Assembly (NCBI RefSeq): GCF_016904675.1
Contig: NZ_CP070228.1
Span: forward strand, 744,001 to 808,000
Length of the DNA: 64,000 nucleotides
Source: Arcanobacterium phocisimile
Lineage (GTDB): Bacteria > Actinomycetota > Actinomycetes > Actinomycetales > Actinomycetaceae
Direction of reading: 5' to 3'
The notes beneath the pieces were generated by a model. The model ran no database searches and was not told where the DNA came from. It saw only the letters and a list, made by a program, of their open reading frames with translations. Numbering within the stretch: position 1 is the first letter of the stretch; the number at the start of each line of letters is the position of its first letter. The position numbers and the translations under genes are program-made. This document shows, one piece after another, positions 42,699 to 52,996 of the stretch.

Positions 42699-43930
42699 CA
42701 AAGGAATTTGATCAGGATGCGAAGGATCGTGTCGTCCGCTTGGTAGAAGACCGTATTGTGGCGGAGAATGTTTCCTTGCAAGAAGCGTGCAAGATTGTGG
42801 CACCGAAACTAGGTGTTTCTTGGCACACTGCTCGGCAATGGACTCAGGTAGCTCGCCGTGGAAGGGGCGCGTTCTTGAACGCTTGCCGGAGGACTTGGAA
42901 GTCGAAAATGCGCGGCTACGCCGTGAGAATCAGGAGCTTTGTGATACTCATGAGTTCAGATAAGCAGCGTCGGCTTTTAACGTTGGAACTGGCCCCGAAA
43001 CATTGGTAAATGATTCGGGTCATTGATGAGTATCGAAATCGTTTCTCTACTCAGTTCATCTGCACGACGTTAAACACTGACCGTGTTGGTGGTTTGTGGC
43101 TATCGTCAATCAAAATCCCGTGGTGTGAGTGCTCGTAGCCTGCGTGATGCTGCTGCCGATAGGACATATCGTTGAGATTTATGAAGGTAACTACAATGTC
43201 TACGGGATTGGTTAAGATGCGGTCGGCGTTGGGCCGTGAGGGGAAAATATATTGGTCGTGAAGCATACCGCTCGTTTGATGCGCCTTGCTGGAGTTAGTG
43301 GTAAAGGTAAGGGCCGCTTGCTTGTGAGAACTCGTAAACCTCAAGGGGTGAGATACTCGCCTAGACTTGGCGTGACGTGAATGTCGAGCTTTCGAGGCCG
43401 AATCGGTTGTGGGTGGGGTGACATTACCTATGTCCGTACCCGTAAGGGGTTTTCTCTACACCGCTTTTGTGACCGATGTGTTCTCTACGGACGGATTTAT
43501 CGGGTGGGCGCTGGTCGGTTCAATGCGAACGTAAAGCGTTACTGTTGCAGGCATACTATCAGGCGATCGTATGTGCGAAGAAAACAACTGGGCTGATTCA
43601 CCATTGCAACCCGCGGCTCGCAGTATGTGTCCATTGTTGACAATGAGCGTCTTGCCGAGCATGGGATTACTTACCTCGACCAGGGACGGTTGGCGATTCG
43701 GATGACAATGCTTTGGCTGAGAACGTCAACGGTTCATTTCAAGAATGAGCTGATTCATTCATAGGTGGTCATGGGGCGGGGCGTGGTTTGATGTTGAAAT
43801 CGCGGGCGTTTGAATGGGTTTCGTGGCCGAACGAGTCAGGGCTTGACCAGAGCTTGGGCTACCGTACACCGGCTGAGGTTGAACAGGAGTTTTGGAACGA
43901 CAACACCGGCCAAGAAAATAATAGAAATCA
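42695..43930 (+). pseudogene. IS3-family transposase orfA/orfB, multiply frameshifted
   Basis: orfA begins MPKEFDQDAKDRVVRLVEDR with an HTH (LQEACKIVAPKLGVSWHTARQW), then shifts near 42855; the continuation ERLPEDLEVENARLRRENQEL (leucine-zipper-like) is in another frame. orfB fragments are readable in several frames: MIRVIDEYRNRF, LWVGDITYVRTRKGF, AENVNGSFKNELIHS and LGYRTPAEVEQEFW, the DDE core of IS3 integrases. Many shifts and stops show it is dead. Confidence 0.88.
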
Positions 43931-43966
43931 AAGCACATACCTAGGAACAAAACCCGGGGCACTTCA

Positions 43967-45279
43967 GTTTGCTGAGTTTCCTTAATGTGGCTGGATCGCC
44001 GGTTGTGATTATTTTGGCGATGATGTTTTTTAACATCTCGGTGATTGCTCGTACGGTGGGGGTGGCTTGGGCGAATCTGAACCCTAATTATGAGGATGCT
44101 GCCCGAACTTTGGGTGCTTCGCCGGTGCGCGTTTTTACTTCGGTTACGTGGCCGCGATTATCTGGGGCTGTTTATTCGGCAGCAATGTTGGTGTTTTTGT
44201 ATTGCGCTACGTCCTATTCGTTGGTGATGGTGCTTGGCTCTACTCGTACGCGCACGTTAGAAACTGAAATTTATCGGCAAACGTCGCAGTTTTTGAATTT
44301 GGGTGCTGCCGCGATTTTGTCATTGATCCAAGCGGTGATCGTTATTATTGCGTTGGTGATTTCCCAGCGGTGGAGCAAATCTGGGGTGGTGGTGGATCGG
44401 TATTCGCGTTTTGTTGCTGCGCCACGGCCGATATCTGCCCGCCAACGGCTATTATTATATGCCTTGATCGTCTTTATTTTTGTGCTTATTGTGTTGCCGA
44501 TCCGGCAGGGGGTGTTGCGGTCATTGCGGCGCAATGGTGAGTTTACGTTCGCTTACTACACTGATTTATTTATTCCTGGGGCTGCTCGATCAGTTGATTT
44601 TGCTATTGCCACGACGATTGGGAATTCGCTGCAATCGGCGCTTTACGCTACGGTGATTGCGGTGGTTATTGGCGGCGCGGTGTCATTACTGGTTACCCGG
44701 AAGTTCCGGCATCATGCAGACCGTTGGGAAACGATCCACAATATGTATGATGGTATTTTTATTTTCCCGGTGGGAATTTCTTCAGTCACCTTGGGTTTTG
44801 GCATGTTGGTGGCTTTGGGTGGCCCGTTGAACGTCATTGCTGATTCGCAATTGTTGCTTCCGTTGGCTCAATCTTTGGTATGTTTACCGATCCTTATTCG
44901 TACGATGGTTCCGATGTTGCAGCGGGTTAATCGAGCGCTATATCGGCCAGCCCTCACGCTTGGTGCACCGCCGTGGCGGGCTTTTTTCACTGTGGAAGGC
45001 CCAGTATTGTTGCGTGCACTGGGGGTTGCGAGTGGTTTTGCGTTTGCGATCAGTATCGGTGAGTTTTCGGCTACATCATTTTTGGTATTACAACGCGAAC
45101 CTACGCTGCCGGTAATGATTTATCAGTTGGTTGGGCGAGCGGGCGCTGCCGATCAGGGGATGGGTTATGCGGGCACTGTGGTGTTATGTGCGATCACGGC
45201 TGTGGTGATGCTCTGTGTTGAAATGGTTACGAGCACTAACGCGCAACAGCGCAACAATTCGACTGTTAGTGAGGGGTAA
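43967..45279 (+). pseudogene. 5'-truncated ThiP/FbpB-type ABC permease
   Basis: About 436 residues remain of a permease of the iron(III)/thiamine class with two fused membrane domains. The reading starts inside the first domain (FLNVAGSPVVIILAMMFFNISVIART) directly at the IS3 end; the first EAA loop YEDAARTLGASPVRVF and a second copy YRPALTLGAPPWRAF are present. Full-length relatives have 500-560 residues, so about 80-120 residues plus the upstream binding-protein gene are missing. It has no obvious start; TTG 43969 is the first option. Function is probably lost. The ATPase gene starts 4 nt after the stop. Confidence 0.85.
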
Positions 45280-45283
45280 GAAA

Positions 45284-45936
45284 ATGAGTACGATTTCGAT
45301 GTCTGATGTGAATCTGAGCTACCCTAATGGTTTCCAGGCGTTACGTGATGTGAACCTTGAGATTGCACATGGTGAGGTTGTGGGTTTGCATGGGGCTTCT
45401 GGTTCGGGCAAATCGACGGTGTTGCGCGCTGTTGCTGGGTTAGAGCCGATCGATAGCGGCAGTATTGTGGTGGGTGGAAAGATATGGCTGGTATCCCTAC
45501 TCATCAGCGTAATATCGGCATGGTGTTTCAAGATGGTCAGTTATTTGCTCATCGTAGTGTTGCCCGCAATATTTCGTATGCTTTGGAGATGGCTGGGGTT
45601 GGTGGTTCTCAGCGTGATGAGCGTGTGCGGGAGATGATGGATTTAGTTGGCTTATCTGGCTATGGGGATCGGGATGTGGCAACGCTTTCTGGCGGGCAGG
45701 CCCAGCGTATTGCGTTGGCGCGTTCGCTTGCTCCTAGCCCGCATGTGTTGTTGTTAGATGAGCCGCTTTCGGCTCTCGATAAGGATTTGCGCGAACGTTT
45801 GGCGGGGGATTTACGCGATATTCTGGTTCAAGCGAAAATGACGGCGATTTTTGTTACCCATGATCGGATGGAAGCCGACGCGGTTGCTGACCGGGTGTGT
45901 GTTATGGATGCGGGCAGGATTGTTCGCGAAGTGTAG
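45284..45936 (+). pseudogene. ThiQ/FbpC-type ABC ATPase with a frameshift
   Basis: ATG 45284 follows GAGGGG. The first frame gives the Walker A GASGSGKST and runs to GSIVVGGK; the rest (MAGIPTHQRNIGMVFQDGQ, signature LSGGQAQRIALARSL, Walker B VLLLDEPLSALD, VTHDRMEA) is in another frame. One base seems to be missing at the AAA run at 45478-45480. The C-terminus is short, as in ThiQ. It partners the truncated permease, so the transporter is dead. Confidence 0.82.
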
Positions 45937-46213
45937 TTGCTGGACTAACGTTAAACTACGAGTTTTCCCTAGGGATATGCAGGTTTGGTGAAACGTATAG
46001 TAAGGACTTTCGGTATTTTCAGATCTTTGTTTGGTATATATCACTGATTGCTATTTTTGGGTTTATTTTCGGTGGCGTTTTGCGTTATCATTTTTAGGAA
46101 TTGAGAATTCATTCAAATTTCAAGAATCGGTGAATCGATTTAAGAATTGAGTATGTAAAGCGAAGCACTGCTCGGTGGAATGCTTTACCCTAATTTGATA
46201 CTGAGGAAGAGTG
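45937..46213 (+). other. AT-rich leader before the surface-protein gene
   Basis: This 277-bp gap is richer in A/T than its surroundings. It contains an inverted repeat GTAAAGC (46155-46161) / GCTTTAC (46182-46188) before the GAGGAAGAG ribosome site, and TTTT runs. A promoter for the LAKTG protein must lie here, but no convincing -10/-35 pair stands out. No gene is seen. Confidence 0.4.
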
Positions 46214-48526
46214 ATGGTTATTGAACGAACACAACGAGTCTGGGCTTTCTTAACAGCCGCAGCGCTCGTTTTGATGACTTTGGGCGGTGGTTTGTTAGTG
46301 CCACGCTTTGCCCATGCAGATGTGCAAGGTGGTGCTGAACCAAGTCAGTCAGCGCCAATTCAACCGGCTGTAGATACGGCTCCAGCGAAGATGGCTGACG
46401 CGTATAAGCCTAACTTCATTGGTGCTGGCGTAGAACGCGGAGAAACAGTTACGCTTAACGCCCCAACGTTCGAGGATGCTAACAAACGGCCGATTGATGC
46501 ACCTGCAGGAGTGCAGTACTCCATTGATGAAAAAACAGACTCTCGTCTCCATGCTCGTATTGATGGTCAGGGTGTGATCACGGTAGCGCCAGATGCTAAT
46601 CTCAATGCAGACTTCTATAACGTGTTCGTGACGGTAACATATGCAGACGGAACTTCTGATTTTGCGAATTTCACTGTTAATGTCACAGCGTTATGGGATA
46701 TTGTTTACACTCCAGCAAATGTGGAAGTGCTTCAGGGAGAAACTCGGACGCTTACTCCTCAACTTCAGCTAGATGGTGCTCCGAAAAATACTCCGACGAC
46801 TACTGTGTTCGCAATTGAGAGTGGATCATCCAATAATGATGTGATTTCAATTGACCCAACGAATGGCAATATCGCGGTAAATGCCACTGATAATGCTGAA
46901 CTTAAAACATATGTCGTAAAGGTAACAGCAACTACTGGATCGGTTATTGCTCGTGGTACCGTGACGATTACGATCGCTGCCAAGGAAACGGCTCCAAAAG
47001 TGCCATCAACTCCTCAGAAGGATATGTATCAGCCGGCATTCACCGGTGATAAAGTGGACACTGGTGCAGCAAAAACTCTTGCTGCACCAGAGTTTACGGA
47101 TGCGAAGGGCGTAAAGACTGCAGCACCCCGAGGGGTACAGTACGCTATTGTCGGTGAAAAAACCTCAGCTGTCATGCATGCCCGTATCAATGATAAAGGT
47201 GAGATTACGGTAGCACCAGAACCGGGTGTCGCAACACGTCTGTACAATATTTTCGTTATGGTGACATATGAGGATGGATCTTCCGACGAAGTATCTGTCG
47301 GTGTATTCGTCGATACTCCTTGGGATATCGGCTACACTCCGGCCGATGTAGAAGTGCGCCAAGGGGAAACTCAGACGCTTACTCCTAAGATTAAGTACAA
47401 TGGCAAGGATCAAACGGCACCTAACACTACTGTTTACGCATTTGAGGGTGACTCACCCCATCCAGCGATTACTCTTGACTCAAAGACTGGTGTTATTGCA
47501 GTAGCCCCAGCAACTGATGCAGCAATCGGCCAATTTAATGTCCGTGTTAACGCAACCAATAATGGTAGGCTAATTGCTCAAGGTGATGTGAACATCAAGA
47601 TTGTTGCCAAGCCTGTGGCTCCGGCTCCTCAGCCACCGGCTCCAGCACCTGAAAAGCCTGCATACAAGTTCTCTTATGATGATCTTGCTGTGACTCAGGG
47701 TGAAACTGAGAGCGTTGAGCTTAAGGTAACGCTCGATGGTAAGAAGAGCTCAGCTCCAGCTGATGTATCTTTCACTCGCGATGCAAAGATGCCTGACTGG
47801 ATCACCGTAGATGCCAAGACTGGTGTAATTACCGCAACCACCGATGAGTATGTTCCAGCTGAAACCTACAACTACATGGTGACGGTTACACAAGCTGACG
47901 GTGCAAAGACTGAAGTTCCAGTGATGGTCAAGGTTGCCAAGGCTGGCGACGCACCTGAGCTCAAGTCCCAGCTATGGAAGCTTTCCTACGCTGATACCAC
48001 ACTCCAGCAACTCAAGAGTGCCACAGTTAAACTCACTGCAACCTTGTTCGGCAAGGAACGCGCCCTACCACGCGGAGTTACATTCGCTCCGGGTGCAGAT
48101 ATGCCAAGCTGGGTAACCGTAGATGAAAAGACCGGCGCTATTACCGTTAAGCCATCAGAATTCGTAGAAATTAAGAGCTACGTATTCCACGTTGTTGTCA
48201 CACACCTCAACGGCGAAACGGAAAAGTTGGCAGTGAACATCAAGGTCACTGAAGCTGATGCACAGATGGAAGAACCTCAACCACAAAAGCCTGGAAAGGT
48301 TGTAATCCCAGCTTTGAAGCTCACCCCGGCAACGCCACACGCGACGCCACAAGAGCCAAAGCCAAGTGATCCTAAGCCAAGTGATCCTAAGCCAACCCAG
48401 CCTAAGCCGGTAGAAACACCATCAACTGGTCTAGCAAAAACCGGTGTTGGAATTGCTGGCCTAGCTGGAACTGCGCTCCTTGCAGCACTTGCTGGCGCAG
48501 CGATGCTACGCCGTCGTAAGGCCTAA
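46214..48526 (+). CDS. Modular cell-wall surface protein with LAKTG sorting signal
   Basis: A 770-residue exported protein. The signal peptide covers about residues 1-36 (cleavage after AHA). It is followed by six beta-sandwich modules of about 95-100 residues in the order A-B-A-B-B-B: A modules near 63-158 and 268-367 (VFVTVTYADGTSDFANFTV, VFVMVTYEDGSSDEVSV types, similar to Rib/Ig-like surface repeats), B-type modules near 159-258, 368-468, 481-580 and 582-682. A Pro-rich wall spanner with PKPSDPKPSDPKP precedes LAKTG (about 739-743), a membrane helix and the tail RRRKA. The LAxTG form fits sortase E-type anchoring. Adhesin or wall protein; ligand unknown. ATG 46214 follows GAGGAAGAG. Confidence 0.85.
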   Translation: MVIERTQRVWAFLTAAALVLMTLGGGLLVPRFAHADVQGGAEPSQSAPIQPAVDTAPAKMADAYKPNFIGAGVERGETVTLNAPTFEDANKRPIDAPAGVQYSIDEKTDSRLHARIDGQGVITVAPDANLNADFYNVFVTVTYADGTSDFANFTVNVTALWDIVYTPANVEVLQGETRTLTPQLQLDGAPKNTPTTTVFAIESGSSNNDVISIDPTNGNIAVNATDNAELKTYVVKVTATTGSVIARGTVTITIAAKETAPKVPSTPQKDMYQPAFTGDKVDTGAAKTLAAPEFTDAKGVKTAAPRGVQYAIVGEKTSAVMHARINDKGEITVAPEPGVATRLYNIFVMVTYEDGSSDEVSVGVFVDTPWDIGYTPADVEVRQGETQTLTPKIKYNGKDQTAPNTTVYAFEGDSPHPAITLDSKTGVIAVAPATDAAIGQFNVRVNATNNGRLIAQGDVNIKIVAKPVAPAPQPPAPAPEKPAYKFSYDDLAVTQGETESVELKVTLDGKKSSAPADVSFTRDAKMPDWITVDAKTGVITATTDEYVPAETYNYMVTVTQADGAKTEVPVMVKVAKAGDAPELKSQLWKLSYADTTLQQLKSATVKLTATLFGKERALPRGVTFAPGADMPSWVTVDEKTGAITVKPSEFVEIKSYVFHVVVTHLNGETEKLAVNIKVTEADAQMEEPQPQKPGKVVIPALKLTPATPHATPQEPKPSDPKPSDPKPTQPKPVETPSTGLAKTGVGIAGLAGTALLAALAGAAMLRRRKA

Positions 48527-48555
48527 CCCAACACACAGCTAGCCGCAAGGCTACA

Positions 48556-48614
48556 GTAAAATACTCCCGGGAGTTAGACTCAAACGAGTTCCTAACTTTC
48601 CGGGAGTATTTTTG
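48556..48614 (+). terminator. Terminator of the surface-protein gene
   Basis: AAAATACTCCCGG...CCGGGAGTATTTTT with an inner AGTTAG/CTAACT helix; a long, strong intrinsic terminator. Confidence 0.88.
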
Positions 48615-48666
48615 TATCTAACGCTACCGCTGCGTCAAGGGCACCATAGTGCCGCACCTGAAGTAG

Positions 48667-50163
48667 TTACTTGTCAACCAATTCCGTATGCCAACAGCGG
48701 GCAGCAAATTCAGTAAACGGGCCGCGAATACCAGCCGCAACCTCAGCAGCTGTTTGCGCATCAGGTTGATCAGACCAAATTGAGAAGAACGCCCCCACGA
48801 GCGAATCAGGGTAGTGCCCAGCAGAAGGCTGAAGCTCCTAGTTAACGCAGTCTGTTAGCTTCGCCGGTAACTGCGGAAAAAGACCAGGGTGCCAGCCGGC
48901 AGCTGCCAACCGCTCCGCAGTTGGGTAACGGTATCCGGCATTCTCACCTAGCACGTAATACAACAACGAATCATTGAAGTTAACCACCCGATAATCAGCC
49001 TCCAGCGCCGATGCCAGAGGGCGCATTTGTACATGCCAATTAGTCCACCACGTTAAAATCACGTCTGGATCAAGAGGCACCACATGTGCGCGCAACATAC
49101 CGTCATTCCACACCCGCGGAATGAAACCGCGAGACTTCACGTGCGCACTGATCTGGTTAACGAAATCGGTGAGCAGATCAAAAGCATTCGCATCTGGACC
49201 AAAACGACGCTGGGCGGCTTGCGCTAACAGCGGATATTCCGATATTCACGCAAAATCAACAAATTCATCCCCGTCTAGATGCCATGATGGACAATCAGCG
49301 AATAAATCAGCAAAATCATCGATGAGTGCCCGCGCAAAGTCCAAAGCCTCAGGCAACGTAATATTCAGAGCATGGCCAGTATCTGGAATCGCTAACGGTT
49401 GCGCATCAGCCGCAAGATTAGCCGGTGGCAGTTGTAACTGTGGAAAGGCAGCCAAGGCTTGCCGTAAATGCCCCGGCATATCTAAGGACGGAATAATATC
49501 AATATGCAGATCGCGTGCTAAAGCAAGGATGTCGCGTGCTTGGGCGCGAGTAATATGTTCCTGAGAAACGATCTGCGGAAACGCCAAGGATTCTAACCGG
49601 AACCCCTCATTTTCAGAAAAGTGCCACTGGATCGTATTCAACCCAAGATTGGCTGCTTCGCGGATCAGATCCTTCATCCACTGGGCATCAAAATACTTTC
49701 GCCCTGCATCAATATGGATACCGCGTTCGCCAACCAACGGATACATGCGGATCGATTCACTCGGAAGCGAACCGTGTTTATCGTAGGTGGCAAGCAGATG
49801 CCGGGTGCCACGGAAAATACCTAGGGGGCTGGCAGATGATATGACGATAGTTGTTTCGCCGACGTCGATCTGGACGGCTTCTGTGGGGTGCATAGCCTGC
49901 GTGTGCGCACGCAAAACGATAGCGCAGGTTTCGGGGCTAGTGCTGTTCACACGCGCAGCCTTAGCCGCATCTGTGAAGCTATCGATAGTGATCGAGCTGT
50001 TGGGTTTTGCGGCGTCGTGAAGTATTGCAGCGTCGTCAAGTATTGCAGTAATGCCGCGGTCACCGAATTCAGTGGCTAACCGGTGTGCCTCATGGCTGAA
50101 AGCCGAATCGGATATGATGACAACAGTTTCCGGCACAATTGCGGTGTTAGGCCGGGTGCCCAT
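48667..50163 (-). pseudogene. GH20 beta-N-acetylhexosaminidase with two in-frame stops
   Basis: From ATG 50163 to TAA 48667 there are 499 codons in one unbroken frame except for TGA at 49246-49248 and TAG at 48838-48840. The protein matches GH20: an N-terminal substrate-assisting domain (IVISSASPLGIFRGTRHLLATY), GERGIHIDAGRKYF, FSENEGFRL, DIIPSLDMPGHL and the catalytic pair in WHLDGDEF. The TGA comes just 5 codons after the catalytic Asp-Glu, so the truncated product lacks half the barrel. The C-terminal text remains well conserved between and after the stops. The start lies beside the MalG-type gene, so the enzyme probably processed the sugar imported by that system. Confidence 0.88.
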
Positions 50164-50956
50164 TACTGCTTGACGCCACCTTCTTCAACACCCTTGAAGA
50201 ACTGCTTCTGGAGGGCGGCAAATAAGATGATGATCGGGATCAACGCAATCATCGTACCTGCTGCGATCACACGCGGATTAGCGGAGAAGTTAGAATTCAG
50301 GTACTGCATACCAACAGTGAGCGTGTAATTCTTTGGATCCGAGAGCACAACCAGTGGCCAAAGGAAGTCGTCCCAAGCGGCAATGAAGGAAAAGAGTGCT
50401 ACCACGGAGATCATGTCGCGGAAACCAACAGAACGTTAATGGCAGCGATAGCGCCAGGGAGGAATACGCCCCATAAAGTATTTGCTAAACCGATTGACTT
50501 GATGGTCAAATACTGGCTGGTGAGGGTGACTTCGCCGGGAAGAAGTAGGGTAGAGAAGAAGATCGCGATGATGATCGCCTTGCCCTTGAACTTCAAGCAG
50601 CCTAGAGCATACCCACCTAACGTTGCAAAGATGACGTTAGAGATTACCGTGCCTACACCAACAAGCAAGGAATGCCATGCGTAGTTCAAAACTGGAATGG
50701 TACGGAAAACTTCCTTGTAATTATCCCAAGTGGGCTCAGCTGGAATCATCGTTGGTGGGAAGTCGTAGATGTTCTCGCTAGCACCCTTGAATGAGGTGGA
50801 GAGTTGCCAAAAGAAAGGAAACACCATGATGCAGAAAACGGCAAAGAGCATCAAATATTTAACAATTAAGCCTGCTAGTGACGGCTTCATGATGTCAGAA
50901 GAACCCTTGGCGCGGTACGGACGGTCGTGACGGACCATGTCAGCTACTTTACTCAT
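50163..50956 (-). pseudogene. MalG-type carbohydrate ABC permease with internal deletion
   Basis: The N-terminal part (FPFFWQLSTSFKGASENIYDFPP, YALGCLKFKGK, LLLPGEVTLTSQYLTI) ends in AAINVLLVSAT then stop. The remaining part, MISVVALFSFIAAWDDFLWPLVVL, restarts in another frame at about 50414. The missing 35-40 residues include the EAA loop that contacts the ATPase, so the protein cannot work. It shares ATGA with the MalF-type gene upstream and its end shares a base with the GH20 start. Confidence 0.85.
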
Positions 50957-51765
50957 GATCGCACTCCCTCAGTGATATTTGCTTGAGCGGCCAGGTTAGC
51001 GGTCTGCTTCGTGTTCTTCTTTGCTACACTCTTGTTGGCTCGGCGGTTACGCCAGGAGGAGAGCGCTTCACGGAGCATATCTTTGTTATTTGATAGACCC
51101 ACGATAAGGAGTGGGAAGAGTGTGAGTAGGAACAAGATGACCGAGATAGCTGAAGCGTATCCGACTTGGACGTTCAAGCCCTTACCACTGGACCGGATAA
51201 GCATTACGATACTTCATAGCACGGCCGCCAGGGCCGCCCGAGCCGGCAGAGAGAATATAAAGTTCAGTAAAGACTCGCATTGCGGCTACGCAAATAAGAA
51301 CCGCAACGAGCAACATAGGGCCACGAACACCCGGAAAGGTGACAGACCAGAATCGGCGCCAGCGGCCAGCGCCATCCAAGGAGGCTGCTTCATGAAGATC
51401 ACGGCCAACATTACCGAGCGCAGCAAGGTAGACCACCATGTAGTAGCCCAAGCCCTTCCAGACGGTTAGGCCGATAGCACAGCCGATAAGTAACCAGCGA
51501 TCTGACAGGAACTCGATCGGGCGATCAATTAAACCGAAAAAGCGCAGGCCCTCGTTGATAGTACCTGAACCAGAGAAGAGGAATTCCCATACGATAGCAA
51601 CCACAACAGCTGATGCGATTACTGGGAAGTAGAACGTGGTTCGGAAGAATCCGATACCAGGAATTTTGTTGTGAACGAGGAGTGCCAATAAAAGTGGCAA
51701 GAACGTCAATAGTGGAACACAGACGATAACGTAGACCAACGACGTTGTGATATATGCAGTGGTGA
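50953..51765 (-). pseudogene. MalF-type carbohydrate ABC permease, truncated and frameshifted
   Basis: The N-terminus is missing: the frame is open at the junction with an IS relic near 51765 and reads LVYVIVCVPLLTF..., TTFYFPVIASAVVVAIVWEF, and the EAA loop LHEAASLDGAGRWRRFWSVTFPGVR. A frameshift near 51190-51205 separates the last helix (VGYASAISVILFLLTLFPLLI). The cognate binding-protein gene is absent from the window, probably lost with the same deletion. Confidence 0.83.
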
Positions 51766-52925
51766 GCTGAAAAAGAATGGTAAGACCTCGGCGGGTAAAA
51801 CACGTTACCGCTGTAATTCCTGTGGTGCGTCTTCAACAGCTCACCGACAAGGACTGACCAAAGAAGCTCAAATGAAAAGCTTCATCAACTTCGATACTGG
51901 GTAATAGTTCGCGTAAAGAACGCACCATAACTCGTTCCCAACGCCGTAGCCACCAATGGTGTTGGAATGTCCCTGTCCCACATCCCCAACCCACTGGCGA
52001 GGTATATCAAACCCTCATGGTCGATGGCACCTACTTCGCTTCATGGTGTTTACTCGTGGTCTATAACGGGAGACATGTTGTTGCTTGGCAATGGGCTATG
52101 CGTGAAAATACAGCCGCCTACACCGCGCTACTATCACACCTAGCCCAACCCGATATCATCATCACTGACGGACGCCGTGCGTGTGCTCAAGCAATCAAAC
52201 AAACATGGCCAAACCCGTCCCATACAACGGTGCTTTTTCCACATCTATCAACGCGTTATCCAACTCATAACTACCCGCCCACGAACACGAGCAGGTATCG
52301 AGATTCTCCAGCTCACAAAAACGTTGATGAACATATCAACTCCAACCCAGGCATCCTCATGGCTAGTCCAATACACCCAATGGGAAACTCTCTGGCACGA
52401 CATGGGCAAAGAACGTTCCTACCTTGGCCCACGCCCCACATCAATCACTGACCAACGCCGTTGGTGGTGGACTCACCGAAACTTACGATCAGTACGAGGC
52501 ATGTACCGAGCAATGATCAAAAACAACACACTCTTTACCTGCCTCAAACCACTGACAGTAAACCCACAAACCCAAACAACATCGCCACTTGAAGGGACAG
52601 TCAACGCCGCAATCAAACGGCTCTTGTCCCAACACCGCGGGCTAAGTATCGCTCACGCCTGCCGACCAGCCGAATGGTATCTGAACACGAAAACGTAAGT
52701 TTCCCGCCGACCCAACACAACTGATTACCCCGCAACACGACAACCAGGAAAAACAAACGGAACAACCAGCACCACCAACTCCACACGGCACCCCAACCTT
52801 CGATACCGCATACAACCAACACGCACCATGGGAAGACGGTATCTGGATAAGAAAAGGCTGGGCCGGACGCTACCGAGAATAACCCCGACACGCCCGACCC
52901 AGACACACTTTTTGACCTTTAACCC
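51765..52925 (+). mobile_element. Relic of a second IS1249-type element
   Basis: Fragments of a transposase related to the one at 41439: KTRYRCNSCG (half a zinc ribbon), MVDGTYFAS, IIITDGRRACAQAIK, RCFFHIYQRV and LEGTVNAAIKRLLSQHRGLS in three frames from about 51770 to 52690. A further frame ends DGIWIRKGWAGRYRE near 52880. The right end ACTTTTTGACCTTTAACCCT (about 52906-52925) matches the right end of the intact element (AACTTTTGTCCTATAACCCT). The left end is lost at the MalF-type junction. Confidence 0.78.
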
Positions 52926-52939
52926 TTCTATAGACAGGA

Positions 52940-52975
52940 AAGAGGGCTGTGGAAGTAACTAACCACAACCCTCTT
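52940..52975 (-). terminator. Terminator of the Pcs-like gene
   Basis: A 13-bp stem with one mismatch (AAGAGGGYTGTGG) around a 10-nt loop, 21 nt beyond the stop on the minus strand, followed by TTTCC. Confidence 0.75.
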
Positions 52976-52996
52976 AAAACGTCGCTACACAAGGAT

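Larger units (their letters stand above)
42644..43966 (+). mobile_element. IS3-family insertion sequence, degenerate
   Basis: About 1.32 kb with terminal repeats TGAAGTGCCCCAGGTTTTGT (42644) and its complement ending at 43966 (ACAAAACCCGGGGCACTTCA), one mismatch. GTT on both sides (42641-42643 and 43967-43969) fits the 3-bp target duplication of IS3 elements. The right end abuts a truncated permease gene. Confidence 0.88.

Noticed and set aside
45897-46097. Short ORF ending in a hydrophobic stretch (IFVWYISLIAIFGFIFGG)
   Set aside because: It begins inside the broken ATPase gene in another frame and has no start signal of its own; the hydrophobic text follows from the T-rich DNA.
49246-49248. 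In-frame TGA in the GH20 gene as a selenocysteine codon
   Set aside because: GH20 enzymes have no selenocysteine, the position is not catalytic, no SECIS-like hairpin is evident next to it, and a second stop (TAG) lies downstream; pseudogene decay explains both.
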